Below are positions 1 to 7,151 of a stretch of DNA of 10,411 bases, piece by piece. The notes below the pieces were generated by a model, which worked only from the letters and a program-made list of their open reading frames with translations, did not search any database and was not told the DNA's origin. A program made the position numbers and the translations under genes. This DNA is from an uncultured Zoogloea sp. Lineage in GTDB: Bacteria; Pseudomonadota; Gammaproteobacteria; Burkholderiales; Rhodocyclaceae. How positions within the stretch are numbered: the stretch's first letter is position 1; every line of letters starts with the position of its first letter. The stretch spans positions 1-10,411 of the forward strand of contig CALBTT010000072.1 of NCBI GenBank assembly GCA_937967645.1, read 5' to 3'.

Positions 1-50
1 TACGAGGTGGTGATTCGTGACTGGAGTTCAGACGTGTGCTCTTCCGATCT
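1..50. other. Illumina i7 adapter at contig end (artefact)
   Basis: The first 50 bases match the Illumina indexing adapter: the end of the P7 arm, an 8-nt index (GGTGATTC at about 9-16), then the 34-nt TruSeq read-2 primer site ending in CTTCCGATCT. One base of the P7 arm differs (g instead of a at position 7). This is not genomic sequence. Read from the GTG at 17 it encodes MTGVQTCALPI, a peptide I recall as a common adapter artefact in protein databases; it is fused in frame to the regulator that follows. Confidence 0.98.
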
Positions 51-994
51 CGTCCGAGGTCGCCGTTTCGAGCCTGCTCGCGGAAAAGCCGGTGCCCCAT
101 ATGGAGCGGGCCGCCAACTGTCGCCTGGTCAAACTGGCCCTGCGTGACGGGGTCGACACGCTGCTGTGGAGCGGGAATCTCGCCCGCCCCATGACCATGA
201 ACGTGCGTGACGACTGGGATCGAATCCACTTTTCATGCGCGCTGAAAGGACGCTGCGGCTTCTCCATGGACGGCGATGCCGCGGGAGGAAGCGAGTGCAT
301 CCTGCGCCAGGGTCTGGGCTGCATCAGCTACACCCCGGGGTGCACGGGGCGATCGTCCTACGCGGACAGCTTCGAGTATGTAACCGTCTCCGTGCGGCCC
401 GACATCCTCTCCGACTGGGCGCCCGATCTCGACGCATCCCTGGCACGGATGCTGGATACCGCGCGGTGCTGCGCCATGCATCGTTGCAGCGCGGAAATGC
501 GCGCAGCCGCCGGGGCCTTGAGCGGCGTGTTGCGGATGATGCCGGCCGGCCCGGAGAGGGGCGCGATACCCGTCCCCTCGGCGGCCTGGTTGCTTGGACA
601 GTCGCTGGTGATGGTCGGTCTGGCGATCGAGGCGCACCGGGACGGGGATGCGCCGTCACCCAGCGTTTCCCCGGCAGACAGGCGCAACCTGCTTCGCGCA
701 CGGGATATTCTGCTGGCCGACCTGACCCAGGCGCCAACCATTGACGCGCTCGCGCGGGAATGCGGCCTCAGCGCCGTGAAACTCAAACGCGGCTTCAGAT
801 TGCTGTTCAACGAGAGCGTCTATGGGTTATTCCAGCGGGAACGCATGCACGAAGCGCGTCGGCGCCTGAGCGAGGGCCACACCCCGGTGACCGTGGTGGC
901 CGCGGACCTCGGCTACGCGAACGCGAGCCACTTCGCGGCCGCCTTCCAGAAACAGTTCGGCGTTCCCCCCTCGGCCTTCAAACGCCGACGCTGA
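51..994 (+). CDS. AraC-family transcriptional regulator, PchR-like, 5' partial
   Basis: This is a transcription factor that probably controls siderophore uptake genes. The last 100 residues or so hold the AraC/XylS double helix-turn-helix: first helix pair around LTQAPTIDALARECGLSAVK (about 715-785), then the second HTH and the family signature around VVAADLGYANASHFAAAF and FGVPPSAFKRR at the very end. The spelling GLSAVKLKRGF-LFN-SVYGLFQ is typical of PchR-type siderophore regulators, which bind DNA when the ferri-siderophore is present. The N-terminal half would be the ligand domain. The 5' end is lost: the open frame runs straight into the adapter, so the first complete native codon is at 53 and the true start is missing. 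An internal ATG at 101 is a possible but unproven start. The downstream genes on the same strand (small protein and RhtX/FptX-like transporter) fit a siderophore target. Family call is firm; the siderophore role is inferred from context. Confidence 0.85.
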
Positions 995-1268
995 ATCACG
1001 CCATCTTTGTAGCGTGGATTCACCGGGGCAGCAGAGGCCGACTTGGCCCTATCGTCGAACCTTGTCCCCGACCGGGACGGGTCGATTCCGATTCGAGCAT
1101 AAGCTCGCCCGATCAGGGCTGCACCATATTTGCAACCAATTATCATTTCCTACTTATTGTTGGCCTCGCTTGCTGACCACCCGGTGTCAGTCGGCCTATT
1201 TCGCACCCACCACGAGCCGTCTATGCCGCACGCACCTGCCTGGTCACCCCGCACGAAGGAGCGAGCCA
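995..1268. promoter_or_regulatory. Intergenic control region with weak promoter and Fur-like site
   Basis: These 274 bases separate the regulator from the transporter operon. Two short perfect stems lie in the first half: GTCCC/GGGAC (1064-1068 with 1074-1078) and CGAGC/GCTCG (1094-1098 with 1103-1107); neither has a T-run, so they are not good intrinsic terminators. The stretch 1126-1160 is conspicuously AT-rich for this contig. It holds AATTATCATT (1138-1147), which matches about half of the 19-bp Fur consensus, and a poor -35-like TTGCAA (1130-1135). A promoter for the next two genes is expected here, and iron (Fur) or PchR-type control is plausible, but no site matches strongly enough to name. 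Confidence 0.35.
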
Positions 1269-1682
1269 ATGGATGATTTCGTCGACACACTCAATTGGCC
1301 ATTGGTGGGCCTTCACATGCCGGCACGAGTGGCCGACGACCAAATCACCGGCATGATCGCCCAACTGGAAGCGCTGTACGCGCGCGCTGAGCCTTTCGTT
1401 CTAGTGATGGAGGGGGTCGAGTTCCCGAGCCAATCCGGGCGCTTCATGGCGACCTATACACAGTGGAGCCGGGACAACTTTACCGCGCAACAACGCTACT
1501 GCCTGGGGGCTGTTCGCATTGAGGCAGATGAAATGTGTAGACGTGAGTTCACGCGTAAAGCCGAAGCATGGAATGCGTCCGGCCGGGCTCCCTACCCCTA
1601 TCAGGTTGTCGCCACACGCCTGGAGGCCGAGGTGTCAGCCCACGCATGGTTGGCGGCTGCCTCACGCGGAGGTTCGTCGTGA
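1269..1682 (+). CDS. Small protein of siderophore locus, possible STAS/SEC14-like fold
   Basis: A 137-residue soluble protein of unknown function. The start is the ATG at 1269: AAGGAG lies 7 nt upstream (1256-1261), while the longer open frame from 1014 lacks coding character and a ribosome-binding site. The N-terminal half (WPLVGLHMPARV, then a helix QITGMIAQLEALYARAEP, then FVLVMEGVEFPS) reads as a beta-alpha-beta unit, and the C-terminus ends in an A-W-L helix. This pattern resembles the small SpoIIAA/STAS-like proteins; that is pattern recognition, not a proven match. There is no signal peptide or membrane segment. The gene overlaps the transporter by 4 nt (GTGA), so the two are translationally coupled and probably work together. 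In the Pseudomonas fpt operon a small gene (fptB) also precedes the transporter, but I cannot show homology. Confidence 0.75.
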   Translation: MDDFVDTLNWPLVGLHMPARVADDQITGMIAQLEALYARAEPFVLVMEGVEFPSQSGRFMATYTQWSRDNFTAQQRYCLGAVRIEADEMCRREFTRKAEAWNASGRAPYPYQVVATRLEAEVSAHAWLAAASRGGSS

Positions 1683-2908
1683 CTCGCCACATCCCCTACT
1701 GGTCCTACTACCTTCACCAGGGCATGCTCACGGCGCTGGTCATGCAGGGGGTCGTCGGCTATTTCCGCCACGCCGGGCTGGACCTCGCGCAGCTCAGTTG
1801 GTTGTCGCTCGCCATGCTGCCCTGGGTGGGCAAGTTCCTATGGGCGCCGTGGTGCGAACGGCACGCCCTGCCGCTCTCAGGCAACCGCTACCTCGGAAGC
1901 CTCGTGCTCCTTCAGGTTGGAATGGCCGCGCTGCTGGGCGGCATTGCGCTGGTGGAGCCAACCCGTTCCGCATGGGCGATCGTCGCCATCCTCATGCTGC
2001 TGACGTTGCTGTCGGCCAACCACGGCATCTACGCCAACGGCATCCTCATCTGCACCACCGACGAGCGCAGCCGGCCGTTCGCCAATGCCGCCCAGGTCGG
2101 CGGCAGCTACCTGGGGATCCCATTCGGCGTGTTCGCCTTCCTGGCCGTGACGCAATACGCCGGCTGGGCCGCGGGCTTCCTCTCCATGGCGGCACTGTCC
2201 CTGATTCTGTTGATTCCTGTGCTTCTGGTGCGGCAACCGGTCCCGGCCAGCGCTGGCCAGGAACAGCCGCGCTTCGACCCATCCAGTCTGCGCGCGCTCT
2301 GGCCTGCGCTCGCACTGACGGCAATCTACTACCTGGCCATGCGCGGTCTCATGGCCCTGCAGACGGTACTGCTCGTGGACCAGGGCATGAGTCTGACCGA
2401 GTTGGGCCAGGCGCTGACGTTCTTCAGCACCGTGGCCAGCGGCCTCGGCGTCCTCATCGGAGGGCTGCTCGCGCGGCGGATTGGGGCATGGCGAAGCCTT
2501 CTTCCGGTGATGGTGTTGCACGCCGCGTTGGCCGGCCTGATGGCAGTCGGCTATTCCCGGTTCGATTTGCCCGCATGGCTGGTCCTGTTCGGGCTGGTCA
2601 ACGCAGCCGCCGCGGTCGGCTTCGTGACGCTCTACAACGTGCTCATGGGACTGGTGCGGCCGCATCAGCCCGCTTCCGACTACGCCCTGTTCCAGTCCGT
2701 CGACATGGCCGTCGCCATGCTCGCTTCGATGATCACCCTGCGCGTCGCGCATTACACCGGCTACCAGACGTCCCTGACCCTGCTCGCGGTCGTCGCGGCC
2801 ATCAGCCTGTGGCCCGCCAGCCGGTTGCGCCACCGCCTCTCTCGCCCGGCAGTTCACGAGCCCGCCGCAGCCAACCTCGAACCCAGCCTGGAGCCACGTC
2901 ATGGGTGA
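1679..2908 (+). CDS. MFS transporter, RhtX/FptX siderophore-importer family
   Basis: A 409-residue integral membrane protein with about 12 hydrophobic segments, of the major facilitator superfamily. The first segment (YWSYYLHQGMLTALVMQGVV) and the loop motif LSLAMLPWVGKFLWAPW are typical of the RhtX/FptX branch, inner-membrane permeases that import ferri-siderophores such as rhizobactin 1021 or ferri-pyochelin. Other family-like elements are the NHGIYANG segment and LLVDQGMSLTELGQAL in the second half. I chose the GTG at 1679 over the ATG at 1568 because CGGAGG (1667-1672) stands 6 nt before it, it overlaps the preceding stop as GTGA, and the extra 37 residues are hydrophilic and overlap the upstream gene in another frame. 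The C-terminus is short and basic. Substrate is inferred from family and the PchR-like neighbour. No TonB-dependent receptor gene is seen nearby. Confidence 0.85.
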   Translation: MTRHIPYWSYYLHQGMLTALVMQGVVGYFRHAGLDLAQLSWLSLAMLPWVGKFLWAPWCERHALPLSGNRYLGSLVLLQVGMAALLGGIALVEPTRSAWAIVAILMLLTLLSANHGIYANGILICTTDERSRPFANAAQVGGSYLGIPFGVFAFLAVTQYAGWAAGFLSMAALSLILLIPVLLVRQPVPASAGQEQPRFDPSSLRALWPALALTAIYYLAMRGLMALQTVLLVDQGMSLTELGQALTFFSTVASGLGVLIGGLLARRIGAWRSLLPVMVLHAALAGLMAVGYSRFDLPAWLVLFGLVNAAAAVGFVTLYNVLMGLVRPHQPASDYALFQSVDMAVAMLASMITLRVAHYTGYQTSLTLLAVVAAISLWPASRLRHRLSRPAVHEPAAANLEPSLEPRHG

Positions 2909-3104
2909 ATGTCCCGTGCCTAATTTCGATGCTCTACCGTTGCCGGCGACGGAAAAAGCGGCTGGAGGTAGCGGGGAGGGTGTGGCTCTCGCCTTGCAAT
3001 GACGACTGCATTCGGTTTCGGCTTGCCCCCCAAGCATAGACCTCGATCAGGAGGGCAGGTTGCGGCTGGCAGAGCCGGGGCGGCCCGGGTCGCAGGACGA
3101 TTAG
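2909..3104. other. Intergenic spacer, nothing recognised
   Basis: About 200 bases after the transporter stop. It stays GC-rich, holds no convincing start with a ribosome-binding site and no stem followed by a T-run, so the end of the siderophore transcript is not visible. An open frame crosses it only as the tail of an out-of-frame shadow of the transporter. The base composition changes abruptly to AT-rich at about 3105, which may mark a module boundary. Confidence 0.5.
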
Positions 3105-3198
3105 ACCCTGCACTATAAATAAAACCTTATACTACTTTCCCTGCATGTTCTTGCTATAGCTCTAGAGATTGATTGGATTCCGTGCTATTTTTATAGCA
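3105..3198 (+). promoter_or_regulatory. AT-rich promoter/operator of the abiE operon
   Basis: An AT-rich stretch in front of the antitoxin gene. It contains the palindrome GCTATAGC (3153-3160, preceded by T) and, 31 bp further on, a perfect inverted repeat TGCTAT-TTTT-ATAGCA (3183-3198). Both start with TGCTAT. The second repeat ends on the A of the antitoxin ATG. Each copy can also be read as an extended -10 element (TGCTATAGC and TGCTATTTT). AbiEi antitoxins are known to repress their own operon by binding inverted repeats at the promoter, so these are natural operator candidates. No -35 box stands out. Confidence 0.5.
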
Positions 3199-3956
3199 TG
3201 GATAGAAATTCTCGGCACCAGATAATCAAGCGACTGCAGGCGGGACTCCCCCGCGGAGCGCCGTTCGACCTTGCCACCCTGAGCCAGTTCGGGGTGTCGC
3301 CCCAGCTCGCCGCCCACTATGCCGACGGCGGGTGGCTCGTGCGCCTGGCCCATGGCGTCTATGCCTTCCCGAACGATGAATTCGGGGTCTACGGTGCGCT
3401 GAAGTTCCTGCAACAGCGCGTGCCCGGCCTGCACGTCGGCGGCAAGAGCGCCCTGGCCCTGCAGGGTGTGCGGCACAACCTGGGCAGCCGGGAGGCGCTG
3501 GTGCTGTGGGGCGACGGTCGCTTTGCGTTGCCGGTCTGGTTCACTTCGCGCTTTCCGGCCCGCTACGTCCACGCCCGCCTGTTCGACTGGCCGGATACGG
3601 TGTTGGCCGGCAAGACCCTGACCACGCCGCCTGGCCTGCCCGAGGATCTGCGGGTGGCAGCCCCCGAGCGTGCCGTGCTGGAGCTGCTGTACGAGGCCGG
3701 CGTCAAGCAGAGCCTCGAAGAGGCCCGCAACCTCTTCGATGGACTGCGTTCCCCCCGCAAGGACTTGCTCGGACAACTGCTGTCCTGCTGCACCAGCGTG
3801 AAGGCCGTGCGCCTGTTCCTCACCTGGGCGCGCGAGACCAGCCTCGTGGATGTCGATGCCCTGCTGGAGCAGTACCCGGTTCGCACCGGCAGCAACACGC
3901 GCTGGATGAGCCGGCTCGATGACGGAACCCTGCTGAGCCTGAAACCTCATGGATAA
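3198..3956 (+). CDS. abiEi: AbiEi-type antitoxin of type IV toxin-antitoxin system
   Basis: A 252-residue cytoplasmic antitoxin. In this system the antitoxin counteracts the toxin without binding it and represses the operon. Residues about 15-60 form a winged helix-turn-helix (PFDLATLSQFGVSPQLAAHY, then GWLVRLAHGVYAFP), the usual AbiEi DNA-binding head. The rest matches the AbiEi_3 type, with GGKSALALQG near 81-90 and the conserved RVAAPERAVLELLYE near 152-166. The length fits the family. The ATG at 3198 is the only sensible start; it has no Shine-Dalgarno and lies on the end of an inverted repeat, so a leaderless mRNA is possible. It overlaps the toxin gene by 8 nt, which couples their translation. 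Family call is strong; activity against phage cannot be judged from sequence. Confidence 0.9.
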   Translation: MDRNSRHQIIKRLQAGLPRGAPFDLATLSQFGVSPQLAAHYADGGWLVRLAHGVYAFPNDEFGVYGALKFLQQRVPGLHVGGKSALALQGVRHNLGSREALVLWGDGRFALPVWFTSRFPARYVHARLFDWPDTVLAGKTLTTPPGLPEDLRVAAPERAVLELLYEAGVKQSLEEARNLFDGLRSPRKDLLGQLLSCCTSVKAVRLFLTWARETSLVDVDALLEQYPVRTGSNTRWMSRLDDGTLLSLKPHG

Positions 3957-4869
3957 GACCTACGCGGACACCGTTCGCCTGCTGCTGGCCGTCGCGCCCG
4001 ACGTGTTCGCCAACGACATCTTCGCCATGAAGGGCGGCACGGCCATCAACCTCTTCGTGCGGGACATGCCGCGCCTGTCGGTGGACATCGACGTGGTATA
4101 CCTCCCGTGGCAGACGCCGCGCGACGAAGCGCTGCAAGCCATCAACCAGGAGCTGGCCGCCATCGCCACGCGCCTTGCACCACTGGGCGTGCAGACACGC
4201 CTGGTTCGCGCCAAGGACCTGGGAGACACCAAGCTGATCGTCGAGAACGACGCCAACCAGGTGAAGATCGAGGTCAACGTCGTGTTCCGCGGCAGCGTGC
4301 TGCCCGTCGAGCGGCGGCCGCTGAGCGCCAAGACCAGCGATCTGTTCGGCGTCGAGTTCGAGCTGCCGGTTCTGGCACCGGACGAGTTGTACGCCAGCAA
4401 GCTGGTGGCCGCGCTGGATCGGCAGCACCCCCGCGACCTGTTCGACGTGTGGCAGCTCTTTGAGTCGGGCGACATCAGCGACGGCATGGTCGAGTGCTTC
4501 GTGATCTATCTGGCGGGTCACAACCGGCCGCCCCACGAAGTGCTGTTCGGCAACGACAAGGACATCGCCGGCGAGTACGAGCGGGCCTTTGTCGGCATGA
4601 CCGAAGTGGACTGCTCCCTGGAGACACTGCTCGACGCTCGCGCCAGGATGCGGCGCGAGCTGCCACAGCGACTGAGCACCGCGCACAAGCAGTTTCTGAG
4701 TGGGCTGGCGCGCGCAGAACCGGACTGGTCGCTGGTGCAATGCCCGCACGCCGCGCAACTGCCGGCACTGCGCTGGAAGCTCGCCAATCTCGAAACCTTC
4801 CGCAAGCGCCGTCCCGACGACTTCGCAGCGCAATCCGCCGCCCTCGACACCGGCTTGGGCCAGAGCTGA
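3949..4869 (+). CDS. abiEii: AbiEii nucleotidyltransferase toxin
   Basis: A 306-residue toxin of the AbiEii/AbiGii nucleotidyltransferase family. Family members add nucleotides to RNA targets (tRNA modification has been shown for relatives such as MenT) and stop growth; AbiE was first found as a phage abortive-infection system. Catalytic motifs are intact: GGTAINL at 29-35, S44-V-D46-I-D48 carrying the metal-binding acidic pair, and the third motif with K151 (ASKLVAALDR) followed by R162-D163-LFD166. The helical C-terminal half is of normal length, so the gene looks functional. The ATG at 3949 lies inside the antitoxin's last codons (8-nt overlap), with no separate ribosome-binding site, so expression depends on the antitoxin gene. 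The gene ends 186 bp from the convergent integrase gene. Confidence 0.92.
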   Translation: MDKTYADTVRLLLAVAPDVFANDIFAMKGGTAINLFVRDMPRLSVDIDVVYLPWQTPRDEALQAINQELAAIATRLAPLGVQTRLVRAKDLGDTKLIVENDANQVKIEVNVVFRGSVLPVERRPLSAKTSDLFGVEFELPVLAPDELYASKLVAALDRQHPRDLFDVWQLFESGDISDGMVECFVIYLAGHNRPPHEVLFGNDKDIAGEYERAFVGMTEVDCSLETLLDARARMRRELPQRLSTAHKQFLSGLARAEPDWSLVQCPHAAQLPALRWKLANLETFRKRRPDDFAAQSAALDTGLGQS

Positions 4870-4939
4870 CGAACGTCCCGCAGCGCCCCACTTGCCGGGA
4901 TTGCCCCATGCCGCATTCATCGTGGCACCCGCGAAGCAG

Positions 4940-5046
4940 CGGCCCTATACCCAAAGGCTTCCGACAAAGGCCAAAGGGCTGGGAAGGGGCAAAGGAAGGG
5001 CGCCAAGGGGAAAGGCCCTATCCTGAAAAGGCCAAAAGGCGCCCCG
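4940..5046. repeat. AAGG/CCTTT-rich degenerate repeat between abiEii and int
   Basis: The gap between two convergent genes is filled by a run of short AAAGG and AAGGG words (ten or so copies, irregular spacing). Two units share the layout GGCCCTAT followed by AAAGGC: one near 4942, one near 5014. Two copies of the palindrome GGCGCC frame the second half (4999-5004 and 5038-5043). On the minus strand it reads as CCTTT runs. No clear terminator hairpin emerges. It could be a low-complexity spacer, a protein-binding array or a bidirectional termination region. The nearer bases 4870-4939 show nothing. Confidence 0.4.
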
Positions 5047-5055
5047 AGCAGCCCG

Positions 5056-6960
5056 TCATCCGGGGTTCGACATGCTCTCGCTGTTCCTGCGCAAAAGGGT
5101 GCCACCCACCGCCGTCATCGAAACTCCGAAAGGGTCGATACGGCCGCTCGCCCATCCCCTGCATACCAGATGCACGGCGACGTGCAGGTTCTCCGGCGTC
5201 ACCGCATTGATCGGGGACTGCCCCTGGAACAGTCCACTCGGCCGCATGAGCGCGTGGTAGATGTGCCACGTATCCACTCCCGGGGGCATCTGCCTGAGGA
5301 TGGTCTGGACCAGCCGGCGCTTGAGGGGATCGAGCTGCCAATCCGGTACGCGCTGTCCCCGGTTGCCCAGGCTGATCGACAGGAGGTTGCCGGCCTGGAT
5401 TTCGTAAGTGATCCAGCGGCGGGACTTGCCGGCGAGCTTGGCATATTCGGCGACGGAGAGGTTGTGGGGCGCCTCCAGGATATCGAGCAGCAGCATCCGT
5501 TCACGCTGGATGTTCGACAGCGCGGGCTCCTCGGACCGGGGCGCCCGAACGGCCGACAGTCGCTGTACCGGGATCGTTGACAGACTCATGCCATCCCGCG
5601 GCTTTGCCGCCAGCAGAATCGGGGCCGCCGCTTCCCCTGGAGGCGTTCCGGCGTTCCGATCCTCCGCGGCGCCGGTTACGCCTTCCAGGTGGACGGTCAG
5701 GTGGGCGCTGGCGGCTTCGACCTGGCCTTGTTCGAACAGGTCGAGCCGATCGCCCCAGTCCTGCATCATGCGGCGCCGCTGCTCCACGTACTCGGCGTGG
5801 TTGTAGGCCGCGCTCACCTTGTCCCGGTCGGCGTGGGACAGTTGCGCCTCCATCCAAACCTTCGGGTAGCCGATCTCGTTGAGCGCCGTCGAAATCGTTC
5901 CGCGGATGCCGTGGCCGGTCAGCTGCGACTCGTAACCCAGACGCTTGAGCGCCCCATTGATGGTGTTCTCGCTGATGCGCTCGTTGAGGTCGCTGGCGTG
6001 GGCGAACAGATAGCGTTGGGCCGGCTTGAAGCGGTCCAGCATGAACCTGATGACCTCGATGGCCTGAAGGGACAGAGGCACGATGTAGGGAGGGATGTCC
6101 GCAGGGTTCTTCCCCGCCTTGATCATCTGGGTCTTCAACTGCTTCACGTTCTCCGGCTCGATGATCCACAGGCCATCGTCCAGAAGGAACTGCCCCGGCT
6201 CCGCACGGCGGAGTTCCCCCGTCCGCACGCCCGTCAGCAACAGGAGTCGAATCCCGAGCTGGGTTTGCTGTCTGCCGGGGTACTTGCGCAAGGTTCGCAG
6301 GAAAGCGGGCAGTTCCTCCATGCGCAGGAACGGGTTGTGGCGCACGGGCGGCTGGGGCAATGCGACGACATCAAGGTCGGAGGCCGGGTTCCGCTCCAGT
6401 CCCGGCACGATCACCAAGGCGTAGCGGAACAACTGGTTGAACCAGGTTCTTACCTTCTCGGCCACCGACAGTGCCTTGCGCCGCTCGATGCGGCCGACGA
6501 CCTCAAGCAGGTCGGCGCGGTTGATCTCGTAGATCGACCGCTTGCGCAACGCGGGCAGGACGTCCTTGTCGAAGGCGCGCCGAATCTGAACCCGCGTGCT
6601 CTGCCGGCCTTCCTTGAGCTTGAGCGAGCGGTGCGCGAGCCACTTTTCGTAGACCGCCTGGAAAGTGTGCTCGGCGGCCAGGGAGACCGCTTGGCGTTCC
6701 TTCTCGCGATGGAGCCGGGGGTTGATGCCTTTGGCCAGTAGCGCGCGGGCCTCGTCGCGTCGAGTGCGGGCATCTCGCAGGCTGATTTCCGGGTAGGTTC
6801 CCAGGGACATCCGCTTCTGCTTGCCAAGCCACGTGTAGCGGAAGTGCCAGGATTTCCTTCCCTGCGCGCTCACGCCGAGGGAAAGCCCGTCGAGATCGCC
6901 GAGGGTGTAGTCCTTGCCGGTAGCCTTGGCCTGCCGGACCGTCATGTCGGTAAGTGCCAT
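5056..6960 (-). CDS. int: Tyrosine recombinase, P4/ICEclc-type integrase with long C-terminal extension
   Basis: A 634-residue site-specific recombinase that should integrate and excise the element at a tRNA gene. Residues 1-90 are the DUF4102-type arm-binding domain (LTDMTVRQAKATGKDYTLGD, LGTYPEISLRDAR), 95-190 the core-binding domain, and 205-400 the catalytic domain. All catalytic residues are present: R246 (TGVRTGEL), a basic hairpin around K273-K276, H350-G-I-R353, H376 (QLSHAD) and the nucleophile Y386 (AAYNHAEY). P4 integrase ends soon after this point; here about 230 more residues follow: a linker, a helix-turn-helix-like part (about 498-540), then a part near 546-600 that recalls the Xre/MbcA/ParS toxin-binding domain. 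Large integrases of the ICEclc class are similar in size. The ATG at 6960 has AGGAG 5 nt upstream, inside a hairpin. It points left, away from the att region. Confidence 0.93.
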   Translation of the reverse strand: MALTDMTVRQAKATGKDYTLGDLDGLSLGVSAQGRKSWHFRYTWLGKQKRMSLGTYPEISLRDARTRRDEARALLAKGINPRLHREKERQAVSLAAEHTFQAVYEKWLAHRSLKLKEGRQSTRVQIRRAFDKDVLPALRKRSIYEINRADLLEVVGRIERRKALSVAEKVRTWFNQLFRYALVIVPGLERNPASDLDVVALPQPPVRHNPFLRMEELPAFLRTLRKYPGRQQTQLGIRLLLLTGVRTGELRRAEPGQFLLDDGLWIIEPENVKQLKTQMIKAGKNPADIPPYIVPLSLQAIEVIRFMLDRFKPAQRYLFAHASDLNERISENTINGALKRLGYESQLTGHGIRGTISTALNEIGYPKVWMEAQLSHADRDKVSAAYNHAEYVEQRRRMMQDWGDRLDLFEQGQVEAASAHLTVHLEGVTGAAEDRNAGTPPGEAAAPILLAAKPRDGMSLSTIPVQRLSAVRAPRSEEPALSNIQRERMLLLDILEAPHNLSVAEYAKLAGKSRRWITYEIQAGNLLSISLGNRGQRVPDWQLDPLKRRLVQTILRQMPPGVDTWHIYHALMRPSGLFQGQSPINAVTPENLHVAVHLVCRGWASGRIDPFGVSMTAVGGTLLRRNSESMSNPG

Positions 6961-6962
6961 GT

Positions 6963-6989
6963 CTGCTCCTGAACAGAGTCAGGAGTCAG
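6963..6989 (-). promoter_or_regulatory. Hairpin covering the integrase ribosome-binding site
   Basis: On the minus-strand transcript CTCCTGA pairs with TCAGGAG across a 6-nt loop (7 perfect pairs). The stem extends by CTG/CAG past a single bulged A, giving 10 pairs. The 3' arm contains AGGAG, the Shine-Dalgarno of int, and the stem ends 2 nt before the ATG. Such a structure would hide the ribosome-binding site and keep integrase synthesis low unless it is opened. Confidence 0.6.
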
Positions 6990-7063
6990 ATGCTCATCCC
7001 ATCGCCCGCTCGCCCCCAGGAACAATCCGGACTCGAACCCGACCGCTTTGATGGACTACTGGA

Positions 7064-7080
7064 TGGACTAAATCAGTCCA
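7064..7080. repeat. Inverted repeat TGGACT-N5-AGTCCA in the att region
   Basis: A perfect 6-bp inverted repeat with the 5-nt spacer AAATC, on the int side of the TGGA arrays. Additional TGGA words occur at 7052 and 7060. It may be a binding site for the integrase or an excisionase, or a short hairpin in the int leader. Only the repeat itself is certain. Confidence 0.5.
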
Positions 7081-7088
7081 GCAGCGGG

Positions 7089-7118
7089 TGGATTTCGGTG
7101 GATCTCACTGGATCGTTG
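7089..7118 (+). repeat. Three TGGA-led decamers in 10-bp phase (candidate arm sites, block 1)
   Basis: TGGATTTCGG, TGGATCTCAC and TGGATCGTTG begin at 7089, 7099 and 7109, exactly one helical turn apart. A second identical layout lies 43 bp further on. Helically phased direct repeats between an integrase gene and its core site are what arm-type integrase binding sites look like. Confidence 0.65.
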
Positions 7119-7151
7119 TCTGGCGAAATACTCTTTGCTGACAACGGCTTA

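Noticed and set aside
17..50. N-terminal extension MTGVQTCALPI of the AraC-family protein
   Set aside because: It is encoded by the Illumina adapter, not by the genome.
104..177. TGGAGCGGG words (104-112 and 167-175) resembling the tRNA-Gly 3' end
   Set aside because: Only 9-11 bp match and both lie in the coding frame of the regulator; not a second att core.
1132..1150. Definite Fur box
   Set aside because: Only about 10 of 19 consensus positions match; mentioned as weak, not called as a site.
1877..3037. 386-residue minus-strand frame opposite the transporter
   Set aside because: Low-complexity G/Q/H/A-rich translation antisense to a clear membrane-protein gene; no start signal.
1519..3039. 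506-residue + strand frame
   Set aside because: R/P/H-rich, overlaps the MFS transporter in another frame, no ribosome-binding site; a shadow caused by high GC3.
3820..4920. 366-residue minus-strand frame opposite abiEi/abiEii
   Set aside because: Antisense to two genes with intact family motifs and overlapping starts; shadow.
5689..6741. 350-residue + strand frame opposite the integrase
   Set aside because: Antisense shadow of a gene whose catalytic residues are all intact.
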